This document shows positions 51,899 through 59,751 of a stretch of DNA of 64,000 nucleotides, piece after piece. The position numbers and the translations under genes were made by a program. The number at the start of each line of letters is the position of its first letter. The stretch's first letter is position 1. Source of the stretch: Streptomyces wedmorensis (GTDB lineage Bacteria > Actinomycetota > Actinomycetes > Streptomycetales > Streptomycetaceae); the NCBI RefSeq assembly GCF_000716445.1, contig NZ_JNWK01000017.1, forward strand, positions 62,001-126,000, written 5' to 3'. The notes beneath the pieces were generated by a model that was not told the origin of the DNA, made no database searches, and worked only from the letters and a program-made list of their open reading frames with translations.

Positions 51899-52252
51899 CT
51901 AAGGGTTGAGCTCAGGGAGGTCAGGGTGTTGTTCATCGGACCATCCGCCCTTCGGCACCTCCATGAGCGTGAGAGCTCCATCCTCTGCCTCGAGGACTCT
52001 CACGAAGATCCCGCTGTTGTCCTCGCCGGGAAACACAACGGAGAAGTAGGGGTCCATCTCCATCAAGAAGTCCCAGCCCTCCCGCTGGGCCGTGTCGAGG
52101 ACATGAGCATGCCGACCGGTTGCCTGCCACATGCTGGCCGTGTGGAAGGTGTTGGTGACGTCGATGGCGTACTTCTCAAGGCACGTCGCGTGATTGGCCC
52201 ACCATTCCAGGCTCGCCTGACCCACGAATCGATCCATGCGCACACTATGCAT
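51899..52252 (-). CDS. Hypothetical cargo protein
   Basis: 117 residues: MDRFVGQASLEWWANHATCLEKYAIDVTNTFHTASMWQATGRHAHVLDTAQREGWDFLMEMDPYFSVVFPGEDNSGIFVRVLEAEDGALTLMEVP. An alpha/beta layout with an acidic end. No known motif. GGAG lies 6 bases before ATG 52252; ATG 52237 is an alternative. The 225 bases to its left (51674-51898) are empty. Confidence 0.6.
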   Translation of the reverse strand: MHSVRMDRFVGQASLEWWANHATCLEKYAIDVTNTFHTASMWQATGRHAHVLDTAQREGWDFLMEMDPYFSVVFPGEDNSGIFVRVLEAEDGALTLMEVPKGGWSDEQHPDLPELNP

Positions 52253-52377
52253 GGTGCTCCGGCCGGGCGGGCAAGTTCGTGCGGCTGCCGACTGTCGCAG
52301 GTCAGGTCACGAGACAGAGTTGCACACGGCACGGGCCTGTCCGGGCCGCCAGACAGCCATGATGGACCGCACAGCTC

Positions 52378-53058
52378 CTAGATGGTGGGCTTGAGGACCT
52401 CGCCCTCGTCATCTCGCAGCAAGCGGCTTATGTATCCGCCCTGGGCCAGACGGTCGTACGCGTCGAGCACATCGGCGGGCACCTGCTGGCTGATCATGAA
52501 TCCCTGCTCCGGGTATACCAGCAGCCGCTGCAGGGCTCCTACGAGCATGTCGATGACCAAGCGAGCGTCTCCGATGGAGTCGACGTAGTCCTGGAGGGTC
52601 ATCGGGCTTGAGGCGCTGACGATCTCGACGTCCGGCCACAGCTTCCGTGCCGTGGCGTACGACCGTCGTTCCTCGTATGGCTTGCTGATCAGCAGGATGG
52701 AGGACACGGTGATGCCAGCCTCGTCCAGGAGGTCCCGGGAGAAGCGGATGTTCTCGCCAGTGTTCCGGGCTCGCGGCTCCACCAACACCGCTGAGGCGGG
52801 GACGCCCAGTTCGATCGCTCGCTCCTGGTAGTGCACGGCCTCGCCGCGGGGCATGCGTTCGCGTGTGGTCGGGCTGGTCGCTCCGGTGAACACCAGGAAT
52901 GGAGCCATGCCGCGCCTGTACAGGTCGACTGCGGTGTCGGCCACGCCCAGGTCGTGGCTGCCGAGTCCGATCGCCACCGAGCAGGGCCGGGGGGTGTGGC
53001 CCATCTGGTGGTAGTCCCAGAGGCGTTGGGTGTCGGCCCAGTCCTGTGTGGAGATCAC
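52378..53058 (-). CDS. YdcF-like (DUF218) protein, coupled to the GntR repressor
   Basis: 226 residues. DUF218 landmarks: VAIGLGSHDLGVADTAVDLYRRG, FLVFTGATSPTT, EAVHYQERAIELGVPASAVLVEPRARNTGENIRFSRDLL, then ISKPYEERRSYATARKLWPDVEI. The EPRARNTGEN segment is the conserved SxNTxEN-type site of this Rossmann-like family, which binds S-adenosylmethionine in E. coli YdcF; role unknown. No membrane helix, so unlike the SanA/ElyC branch. GTG 53058 overlaps the TGA of the GntR gene (GTGA). Confidence 0.85.
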   Translation of the reverse strand: MISTQDWADTQRLWDYHQMGHTPRPCSVAIGLGSHDLGVADTAVDLYRRGMAPFLVFTGATSPTTRERMPRGEAVHYQERAIELGVPASAVLVEPRARNTGENIRFSRDLLDEAGITVSSILLISKPYEERRSYATARKLWPDVEIVSASSPMTLQDYVDSIGDARLVIDMLVGALQRLLVYPEQGFMISQQVPADVLDAYDRLAQGGYISRLLRDDEGEVLKPTI

Positions 53059-53849
53059 TGCTGAGCTCCCTGGTCCTTTGCGGAGTCAGGGACCTTGAAG
53101 TCGTACTCCCACGCAAAGCGGGAGGCGGCGTGGATGCCGATGGCGAACTCGACCACGGTGCCGTCAGCCGTGTACGTCGTTCGGTGCAGCTCGACCACGG
53201 CTTCGCCGGGCGGCAGTTGAAGGAGCTTCACTTCGTCCGCCGTGGGTGTGCGGGCGAAGAGTGCCTCCTTCATGTGGTCGATCTCGTACCCCGCGTCGTA
53301 CAGCACGCGGTAGCCACCGCCTCGGCCGGCCGGACCGGGGGTCGGATCCACCAAGCGCGTGCCCTCAACGTGCTCGGGGCGGTAGTAGCTGGTCAGCGTG
53401 TGCGTCGGCTGATCGCCTTCCTTGACCAGTCGGGCCCGTGCGTAGACCGGGGCTCCCGGCTCCAGACCATGGGCAGCGGCCACAGCGGGCGGAGCTTCGA
53501 CAAGGCTGACGGTCTGGGTCTGCTCGTTGCGGCGGTACGCCCGGCCGGAGGCGACCCGGTCCGCGATGAACGCGACTTCGTCGCCGTCTCGCCACTTCGC
53601 CTTGTCGTACCGGGCGATGCCGAGTCGCTTGAGAGGAACTTGCTGGCGTACGACAGTCCCGTGGCCGCGCGTTGAGGTGACCAGACCTTCCGCCTCTAGT
53701 GCCTTGTAGGCGGCATTGACCGTTGCCTTGGAGCCTTCGCCAGCATCGACCAGGTCCCTGATCTGCGGCAAACGCTGCCCTGGCGCGTACTCGCCCCTCC
53801 TGATCTCCTCGGCCAGCTTGTCTGCCAGCTCCCGCCATTTGGGCGCCAT
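53055..53849 (-). CDS. GntR/UTRA transcriptional repressor (KorSA-like)
   Basis: 264 residues. Winged helix at 1-70: WRELADKLAEEIRRGEYAPGQRLPQIRDLVDAGEGSKATVNAAYKALEAEGLV. UTRA effector domain at 100-245: LEPGAPVYARARLVKEGDQPTH, LLQLPPGEAVVELHRTTYTADGTVVEFAIG. In pSAM2-type elements a GntR repressor of this place and type (KorSA) silences the transfer and replication genes. Here it is divergent from the small regulator and tra genes, which fits. It may also repress itself and the coupled YdcF-type gene. Confidence 0.88.
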   Translation of the reverse strand: MAPKWRELADKLAEEIRRGEYAPGQRLPQIRDLVDAGEGSKATVNAAYKALEAEGLVTSTRGHGTVVRQQVPLKRLGIARYDKAKWRDGDEVAFIADRVASGRAYRRNEQTQTVSLVEAPPAVAAAHGLEPGAPVYARARLVKEGDQPTHTLTSYYRPEHVEGTRLVDPTPGPAGRGGGYRVLYDAGYEIDHMKEALFARTPTADEVKLLQLPPGEAVVELHRTTYTADGTVVEFAIGIHAASRFAWEYDFKVPDSAKDQGAQQ

Positions 53850-53946
53850 CGCGTACCCCTCTCAACGAGAACAAGTCAAACGCAGTCCTAGGACAGCGAG
53901 TGCTGGCGATTCCTCTTTGGGCTGCCCAACAACGTAGGGAGTGCAG
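53850..53946. promoter_or_regulatory. Divergent control region of the element
   Basis: 97 bases between the repressor and the transfer operon, AT-richer than its surroundings. GTCCTAGGAC (53885-53894) is a perfect 10-base palindrome and a candidate repressor operator. GGGAG just before ATG 53947 is the ribosome site. Confidence 0.5.
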
Positions 53947-54279
53947 ATGCCGTCCTTCAAGATCGACCTTTCTACCGCCGTGGTGTTCGTGGCCACGGCT
54001 CCCACGCCGAAGCTCGTCAGCAAGCAGACCGGCGAGCGCGCCATGGACCGGGAGACCGGCGCCGGCCTCTCCACGGTCGGACTCCTCATCTCCGACGAGG
54101 GAGAGGGCAACCTCTACCAGGTGACCATCCCGGAGACCGGCCTCCCCGACGGCCTCGCCCCGGGCATGCCGGTGTCGGTCATCGGGCTCAAGGCCCGGGA
54201 CTGGGAGAACACGTTCAACGGCCAGACCCGGCACGGCATCTCGTTCCGCGCCGTCGCCGTGACCCCGATGGGGGCCTGA
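53947..54279 (+). CDS. SCO3933-type small regulatory protein
   Basis: 110 residues: SFKIDLSTAVVFVATAPTPKLVSKQTGERAMDRETGAGLSTVGLLISDEGEGNLYQVTIPETGLPDGLAPGMPVSVIGLKARDWEN. A beta-rich protein always found just upstream of the FtsK-type transfer gene in Streptomyces AICEs, annotated as a regulatory protein. The real activity is unknown. ATG 53947 rather than GTG 53941 because of GGGAG spacing. Ends 2 bases before the tra gene. Confidence 0.8.
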   Translation: MPSFKIDLSTAVVFVATAPTPKLVSKQTGERAMDRETGAGLSTVGLLISDEGEGNLYQVTIPETGLPDGLAPGMPVSVIGLKARDWENTFNGQTRHGISFRAVAVTPMGA

Positions 54280-54281
54280 CC

Positions 54282-55634
54282 ATGACGGATCTGGCGACGT
54301 TATGGGAGGTCGGTCTCCCGCTCGTCGGAACCGCCGGCGGTCTCGGTTACGCGAAGGTCCGTGCGCCTCGGGTGTTCTGGTCGCTGGTGGGTCTGCCGGT
54401 GGCGACCACGAGGTTCGCGCTGACCTACCGGTCGACGATGGACGTGTGCGGGCTGACGGTGCAGCCGTCCCGCCTGCGGGCGTTCATGGTCCGCAACCTC
54501 GCCCGCCGCCCCGACGTCCAGCCGGTGCCGCCGAAGGTCCGCCGGTTCCGGGGTACCTCGACCGGGCTGCGGGTCACCCTGCGGCTTCCGGCCGGTTTGG
54601 AGCCCGCCGACGTGATGGCGGCCTCGGAGCGGTTGCGGCACGCCTGGGGCGTCCACTCGGTGAATGTGGTGGAGACCAAGCCTGGGTTCGTCGAGCTGCG
54701 GATGACCGGCTACGACGTCCTGCGGCGCGTCCGGATGCCCCGACGCAGGGTTCCCTCCGGGCCGATGACCGTGCCGGTCGCTCTCCGCGAGGACGGCACC
54801 GCGTTCGTCCGGGACTACCTCAAGGTCCCGCACGCGCTGACGCTCGGTGCGAACCAGTCGGGCAAGTCGATGTACCAGCGCAACCTGGTCGCCGGGCTGG
54901 CCCGGCTGCCGGTGGCCCTGGTCGGCATCGACTGCAAGCGCGGGGTGGAACAGCGCGGCTACGCGCCCCGCCTCTCCGCCCTCGCCATCACCCCGGAGGA
55001 AGCGGACGGCCTCCTGGAGTCCCTCATTGGAGAGATGGAAGAGCGCTTCGACCTGCTCAGCGAACACGGGGTCGCCGACATCTGGGCCCTGCCCGACACC
55101 GTCCGACCGGCCCCGGTGGTGGTCCTGGTCGACGAGGTCGCCGAACTGTTCCTCGTCGCCACCAAGAAGGACGAGGAACGCCGCGACCGCATGGTCACCC
55201 AGTTGATCCGCCTGGGTCAGATGGCCCGTGCGGCAGGCATCTTCCTGGAGGTGTGCGGGCAGCGGTTCGGCTCCGACCTCGGCAAGGGCGCCACCGCCCT
55301 CCGGGCCCAGTTGACCGGCCGCGTCGTGCACCGCGTCAACGACAAGCAGACCGCCGAAATGGGCGTCGGCGACATCGCCCCCGACGCCGTGGTCACCGTG
55401 CTGACCATCCCGCCCGACCGCCCCGGCGTCGCGGTCGCCGGGGACACCTCCGGCGGCTGGTCCCGCATCCGCACCCCCGCCCTCACCGCCAACGACGCGG
55501 CCGCGACCTGCGCCGAGCACGCGCACCTGACCCCGAACCTGCCCGCCCTCGCGTCCTACCGCCCGGTCGTCCCGGGTGCCGACGCCGCTCCGGAGCCGGT
55601 ACCGCTGGTCAAGCCCGCGCCGGCCACCACCTAG
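54282..55634 (+). CDS. FtsK/SpoIIIE-type conjugal transfer protein (TraSA-like)
   Basis: 450 residues. A short N-terminal hydrophobic region (LPLVGTAGGLGYAKV; VFWSLVGLPVATTRFAL), then the motor ATPase: Walker A LGANQSGKSMYQRNLV at about residue 190 and Walker B PVVVLVDEVAELFLVA at about 280; LIRLGQMARAAGIFLEVCGQR is the FtsK-type sensor. These single proteins move double-stranded DNA between hyphae as hexamers and alone suffice for Streptomyces transfer. The gene seems complete, so it is the one intact mobility function left. The stop is followed by the deletion junction. Confidence 0.93.
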   Translation: MTDLATLWEVGLPLVGTAGGLGYAKVRAPRVFWSLVGLPVATTRFALTYRSTMDVCGLTVQPSRLRAFMVRNLARRPDVQPVPPKVRRFRGTSTGLRVTLRLPAGLEPADVMAASERLRHAWGVHSVNVVETKPGFVELRMTGYDVLRRVRMPRRRVPSGPMTVPVALREDGTAFVRDYLKVPHALTLGANQSGKSMYQRNLVAGLARLPVALVGIDCKRGVEQRGYAPRLSALAITPEEADGLLESLIGEMEERFDLLSEHGVADIWALPDTVRPAPVVVLVDEVAELFLVATKKDEERRDRMVTQLIRLGQMARAAGIFLEVCGQRFGSDLGKGATALRAQLTGRVVHRVNDKQTAEMGVGDIAPDAVVTVLTIPPDRPGVAVAGDTSGGWSRIRTPALTANDAAATCAEHAHLTPNLPALASYRPVVPGADAAPEPVPLVKPAPATT

Positions 55635-55716
55635 CGCATCCCTCCCCCTTCTCGGCCGGCGTGACCGCCTCACGCCAGGTCCCTACCTCCCCCATGCCCG
55701 AAAGGAATCCCACCGC

Positions 55717-56448
55717 GTGCTGCGTACGGCGCTCTCCGCCACCTGCCGGGAGGAGCTGATCGTCCGGAACGTCGCCAAGCTCGTGGAGCCGCCCAGGGCC
55801 GCCGTACGCGACCTCAGCCCGTGGTCTCTCGACGAGACGCTCGACTTCCTCGCGGCCTCCCGTCGGGACCCGCTGTACGCGGCCTTCGTCCTCGCCATCG
55901 CCATGGGTCTCCGCCGCGGCGAGCTGGTCGGCCTGCGCTGGAGCGACATCGACCTCGACAACCGCGTCCTCCTGGTCCGCCAACAGGTCCAGCGTCGTCG
56001 CGGGGTCCTCTACAACGACGAGACCAAGGGGCGTCGCTCCCGCGCGATTCCGCTCCCCGCCATGTGCCTGGCTCCCCTGCGCTGGCACCGGATGCGGCAG
56101 AAGGCGGCGTACGAAGTGGCCGGTACGGAGTGGTCGGGCACGGGCTACGTCTTCGCCACCCGCACAGGCCGCCCTGTCGAGCCCCGCAACGTCCACCGCT
56201 CCTTCGTCCGCGTCAGCGAGGCGGCCGGCCTCCGCCCCATCCGCCTCCACGACGCCCGGCATGGCTGCGCCACGCTTCTCACCGCGGCCGGCGTCGCGCC
56301 CCGCGTCGTGATGGAGATCCTCGGCCACAGCCAGATCAGCCTGACCATGGACGTGTACACCCACGTCGTCCAGGACACCCAGCGCGAGGCCATCAGCCAC
56401 ATGGACCGGCTCCTCCAGCGACGGAAGCCCAGGCCCGGCCGCTCCTGA
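55717..56448 (+). pseudogene. Tyrosine integrase, C-terminal 60% only
   Basis: 243 residues from GTG 55717 (VLRTALSATCREELIVRN). It retains the end of the core-binding domain and all catalytic residues: Arg in AIAMGLRRGELVGLRW, Lys in NDETKGRRSRAI, HXXR in RLHDARHGCATL, His in EILGHSQISLT and Tyr in MDVYTHV. Full AICE integrases are about 370-400 residues; the N-terminal SAM-like arm domain is missing. AAAGGA with a spacing of 10 stands before the GTG, but it looks like the ribosome site of the gene once following tra. The element can probably no longer recombine itself. Confidence 0.85.
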
Positions 56449-56456
56449 CCGCGTCC

Positions 56457-56479
56457 GTTGATGTCACCCGTGGATGTCA
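56457..56479 (+). repeat. Candidate integrase arm-type site, right
   Basis: GTTGATGTCACCCG then TGGATGTCA, 21 of 23 bases equal to 49484-49506, 43 bases before the right attachment repeat and just after the int stop. Confidence 0.5.
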
Positions 56480-56511
56480 AAGACCCCCAACCATGATCGG
56501 TTGGGGGTCTT
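56480..56511 (+). terminator. Terminator after the integrase remnant
   Basis: Thirteen base pairs AAGACCCCCAACC / GGTTGGGGGTCTT with an ATGATC loop; AT pairs at the base give a short T/A tract in both directions. It probably also ends the tRNA-Thr transcript coming from the right. Confidence 0.8.
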
Positions 56512-56522
56512 CGACGTTCCTA

Positions 56523-56569
56523 CCTGGAGCCCCCTGTCGGGTTCGAACCGACGACCCCCGCTTTACAAG
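56523..56569. other. Right attachment site (47-bp repeat within intact tRNA-Thr)
   Basis: Same 47 bases as 49353-49399. Here they complete a functional tRNA with the host 5' half on the right. Confidence 0.92.
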
Positions 56570-56601
56570 AGCGGTGCTCTGGCCAGCTGAGCTAAGGAGG
56601 C
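56528..56601 (-). tRNA. tRNA-Thr (anticodon UGU)
   Basis: Read leftwards from 56601 (GCCTCCT) to 56528, with CCA encoded at 56527-56525. Acceptor stem GCCTCCT/AGGGGGC with one G-T pair, D arm AGCTCAGCTGG, anticodon stem-loop CCGCT-CTTGTAA-AGCGG, T loop GGTTCGAACCC. The anticodon TGT reads ACA. It is the integration target of the element on its left. Confidence 0.95.
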
Positions 56602-56710
56602 AGCGAGTGCAGTGTAACCAACGGGGGAGGGAGGGGGGTCGGGAATCTCACGGGCATGGGAGGGCTGACAGATCGGGTGGGGGGAGGTAGCGTCGCTTGC
56701 GGTTCACCCT

Positions 56711-56726
56711 GGTGGACTAGACCTGA
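56711..56726 (+). promoter_or_regulatory. DasR-like operator before msiK
   Basis: GGTGGACTAGACCTGA. The inner TGGACTAGACCT equals the nagK site at 24215-24226 exactly. It is 57 bases before the msiK start. The stretch 56602-56710 between the tRNA and this site holds a purine-rich tract and no gene. Confidence 0.65.
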
Positions 56727-56783
56727 ATCCTTCCTTTACTCGGATCGTCCGGCACGTTCCTGCCGGTGAAGGGACACATCACC

Positions 56784-57881
<1,098 letters not shown>

Positions 57882-57926
57882 GACACCCGCCCTGGGCGCC
57901 CCGGCACCGGGGTGCCCGCGTAGCGC

Positions 57927-57965
57927 CGGACGGCCCCGCATCTGTTGCAGATGCGGGGCCGTCCG
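57927..57965 (+). terminator. Rho-independent terminator of msiK
   Basis: Eighteen base pairs (57927-57944 with 57948-57965), TTG loop, followed by GTTTAAA. A classic terminator, 46 bases past the stop. Confidence 0.92.
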
Positions 57966-58136
57966 TTTAAACCGCCCACACCGGTACCGACAGCGGACTT
58001 ACCCCGGAAAACCCCGGCATTCGGGGCCGGCGCCGGAACCCCGCGTCAACACGGGATTCGAAAAGGCGCCTCGAACCATCCCTCGCGAGAGTGACTAAAT
58101 GTCGCCATATCACTACCGGCCGCTACGCTCGCCTCC

Positions 58137-58547
58137 GTGACCCACACTGCCCGCCGAATCGGCCGCTCTCTCGCCCTCGTCCTGCCCGTCGTCCTGGTGC
58201 TCTCGGGCACGCTCGCGGTGTCCGCGGTTCCGTGGGCCGGCGAGAACTCCGGAACCCAGCTGACGGCGTCCTCCTCGGGGGTCTCCGTCCGGGCCAAGTC
58301 CCGTGCCCCGCAGGATATTCTGCGCGACCAGCTCCTCGCGGAACTTCAGGAGAAGGACCCCGGCACGGCCCTCACGCACCTCCAGCGCGAGGTGGAGAAC
58401 CGGCCGTCGCTCGCCAAGCACTGCTTCTCGATCGCCCGCGCCCTCGGCCGCGCCGCCGTCGAGCACTACGGCCCCTCCCGCGCCCAGTCGTTCTCCCGCC
58501 CGGTCTGCGACACCTCGTACGCGACCGGCGTCATGCGCGCCGGCTGA
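58137..58547 (+). CDS. Small secreted hypothetical protein
   Basis: 136 residues. A signal peptide (RRIGRSLALVLPVVLVLSGTLAVSAVP) with a cut near residue 31-34. The mature part is helical: SRAPQDILRDQLLAELQEKDPGTALTHLQREVENRPSLAKHCFSIARALGRAAVEHYG. Two Cys (HCFSI, PVCDT) could form a disulfide. No enzyme motif. GTG 58137. Its TGA is the first of a tandem array of in-frame TGAs, each 15 bases apart. The conserved place between msiK and a nucleotidyltransferase gene is known from other streptomycetes by memory only. Confidence 0.75.
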   Translation: MTHTARRIGRSLALVLPVVLVLSGTLAVSAVPWAGENSGTQLTASSSGVSVRAKSRAPQDILRDQLLAELQEKDPGTALTHLQREVENRPSLAKHCFSIARALGRAAVEHYGPSRAQSFSRPVCDTSYATGVMRAG

Positions 58548-58660
58548 ACGCCCACGCGCTGAACGCCCACGCGCTGAACGCCCACGCGCTGAACGCCCAC
58601 GCGCTGAACGCCCACGCGCTGCACGGACACGCGCTGAACGTCCACGCGCTGCACGGACAC
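58545..58660. repeat. 15-bp tandem repeat starting at the stop codon
   Basis: TGAACGCCCACGCGC five times from 58545, then variants TGCACGGACACGCGC and TGAACGTCCACGCGC to about 58660. The first TGA is the stop of the secreted protein gene. As the unit is 15 bases, copies supply a ladder of in-frame stops. Confidence 0.9.
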
Positions 58661-58749
58661 CGGCCGGGCGCGGGCGGGCGGGCCGCCCTCCGGGCCCCGG
58701 CCCGCGCGCTGGGAGGCCCGAGGCGCACGGGGCGCCTATCGTTCCCCGT

Positions 58750-59466
58750 ATGCACACCTCTCCGACGCAGGCCGTGGTCCTGGCGGGCGGCCAGGGCTCG
58801 CGGCTCCGCCCGTACACCGACGACCGCCCCAAGCCGATGGTCGAGATCCCCGGCACCGGGACCCCGATCATCGGCCATCAGCTTTCCTGGCTGGCCGCCG
58901 AGGGCGTGACCGACGTCGTCGTCTCCTGCGGCCATCTCGCCGAGGTGCTCCAGGAGTGGCTCGAGGGCGCGGATCTCCCCCTCAAGGTGACGACGGTCGT
59001 CGAGACCGAACCGCTCGGCCGCGGTGGCGGCCTGAAGTACGCCGCCACGCACCTGCCCGAGCCGGACCGGCCCTGGTACGCCACCAACGGCGACATCTGG
59101 ACCCGCTTCTCGCTGCGCGAGATGGCCGCGTTCCACGCGGAGCGGGACGCCGTCGCGACGCTGGCGCTGGCCCGTCCGCGGATCCCGTGGGGCGCCGTCG
59201 AGACCGACACCTTCGGGCACGTCACCGACTTCATCGAGGCGCCGCCGTCGCCGTTCCTGATCAACGCGGGCGTGTACGTCTTCTCCGCGGCCTTCACGGA
59301 GCTCCTCCCGGACCTCGGCGACCACGAGCGGACCACCTTCCCCCGGCTGGCGCGCGAGCAACGCCTGGCCGGCTTCCCGCTGCCCCAGGGGGCGTACTGG
59401 AGGGCCATCGACACCGCCAAGGACCTCACCGAGGCCGCCAAGGAGCTGGCCGCTCAGCGGGCCTGA
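58750..59466 (+). CDS. Sugar-1-phosphate nucleotidyltransferase
   Basis: 238 residues. AVVLAGGQGSRLRPYTDDRPKPMVEI is the nucleotidyltransferase signature (GXGXRL...KP), with PIIGHQLSWL, the magnesium Asp in YATNGDIWTRF, and GVYVFSAAFTELLP. It joins a nucleoside triphosphate and a sugar-1-phosphate; the sugar (glucose, mannose or heptose type) cannot be told. ATG 58750 lacks a ribosome site; TATCGT 8 bases earlier could be the -10 of a leaderless transcript. Stands alone. Confidence 0.9.
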   Translation: MHTSPTQAVVLAGGQGSRLRPYTDDRPKPMVEIPGTGTPIIGHQLSWLAAEGVTDVVVSCGHLAEVLQEWLEGADLPLKVTTVVETEPLGRGGGLKYAATHLPEPDRPWYATNGDIWTRFSLREMAAFHAERDAVATLALARPRIPWGAVETDTFGHVTDFIEAPPSPFLINAGVYVFSAAFTELLPDLGDHERTTFPRLAREQRLAGFPLPQGAYWRAIDTAKDLTEAAKELAAQRA

Positions 59467-59506
59467 CAGCGGGTCGCCTCCCCGACGGCCGGTCGCCTCG
59501 GGCATG

Positions 59507-59670
59507 AGCATGGACACGGACACGGACACGGCAAGCCGGTACGGGACGGCGAGCGGGCACACGTAAGGGCAGGCAGGCAGACAGACAGACAGACGTACGC
59601 ACGCACGTGCAGACGTACCCACGTGCAAGGCATACCCACGTGCAGACGTACCCGCGTGCAGACATACCGG
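59507..59670. repeat. Cluster of short microsatellites
   Basis: GGACAC repeated, CAGACAGACAGACAGA (4-base unit) near 59575-59595, then several copies of a GTGCAGACGTACCCAC-like 16-18 base unit. All in the space between convergent genes. Confidence 0.8.
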
Positions 59671-59692
59671 CGCCGGCCGCCAGGCGTACGAG

Positions 59693-59727
59693 AAGGGCGG
59701 CACCGCTCTCGAAGCGGTGCCGCCCTT
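59693..59727. terminator. Terminator between nucleotidyltransferase and DoxX genes
   Basis: Fifteen base pairs AAGGGCGGCACCGCT and complement with a CTCGA loop, 24 bases from the DoxX stop. AA/TT at the base serves the leftward transcript. Confidence 0.8.
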
Positions 59728-59751
59728 TGCCGTGTCCGTGCGTCCCCGAGG

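Larger units (their letters stand above)
49353..56569. mobile_element. Decayed actinomycete integrative and conjugative element (AICE) in tRNA-Thr
   Basis: A 47-base direct repeat equal to the 3' part of tRNA-Thr flanks 7.2 kb. Inside, right to left, are the integrase 3' half, an FtsK-type transfer gene, a small regulatory protein, a GntR/UTRA repressor with a coupled YdcF-type gene, then unknown genes and a palindromic repeat. Mean GC drops in 49.4-53 kb, as expected for foreign DNA. Replication initiator (RepSA or Prim-Pol), excisionase and spread genes are absent. The order otherwise follows pSAM2-like elements. Confidence 0.88.

Noticed and set aside
54282..56569. A replication origin for the integrated element
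   Set aside because: No initiator gene and no iteron-like repeats remain between tra and int. The region was deleted.
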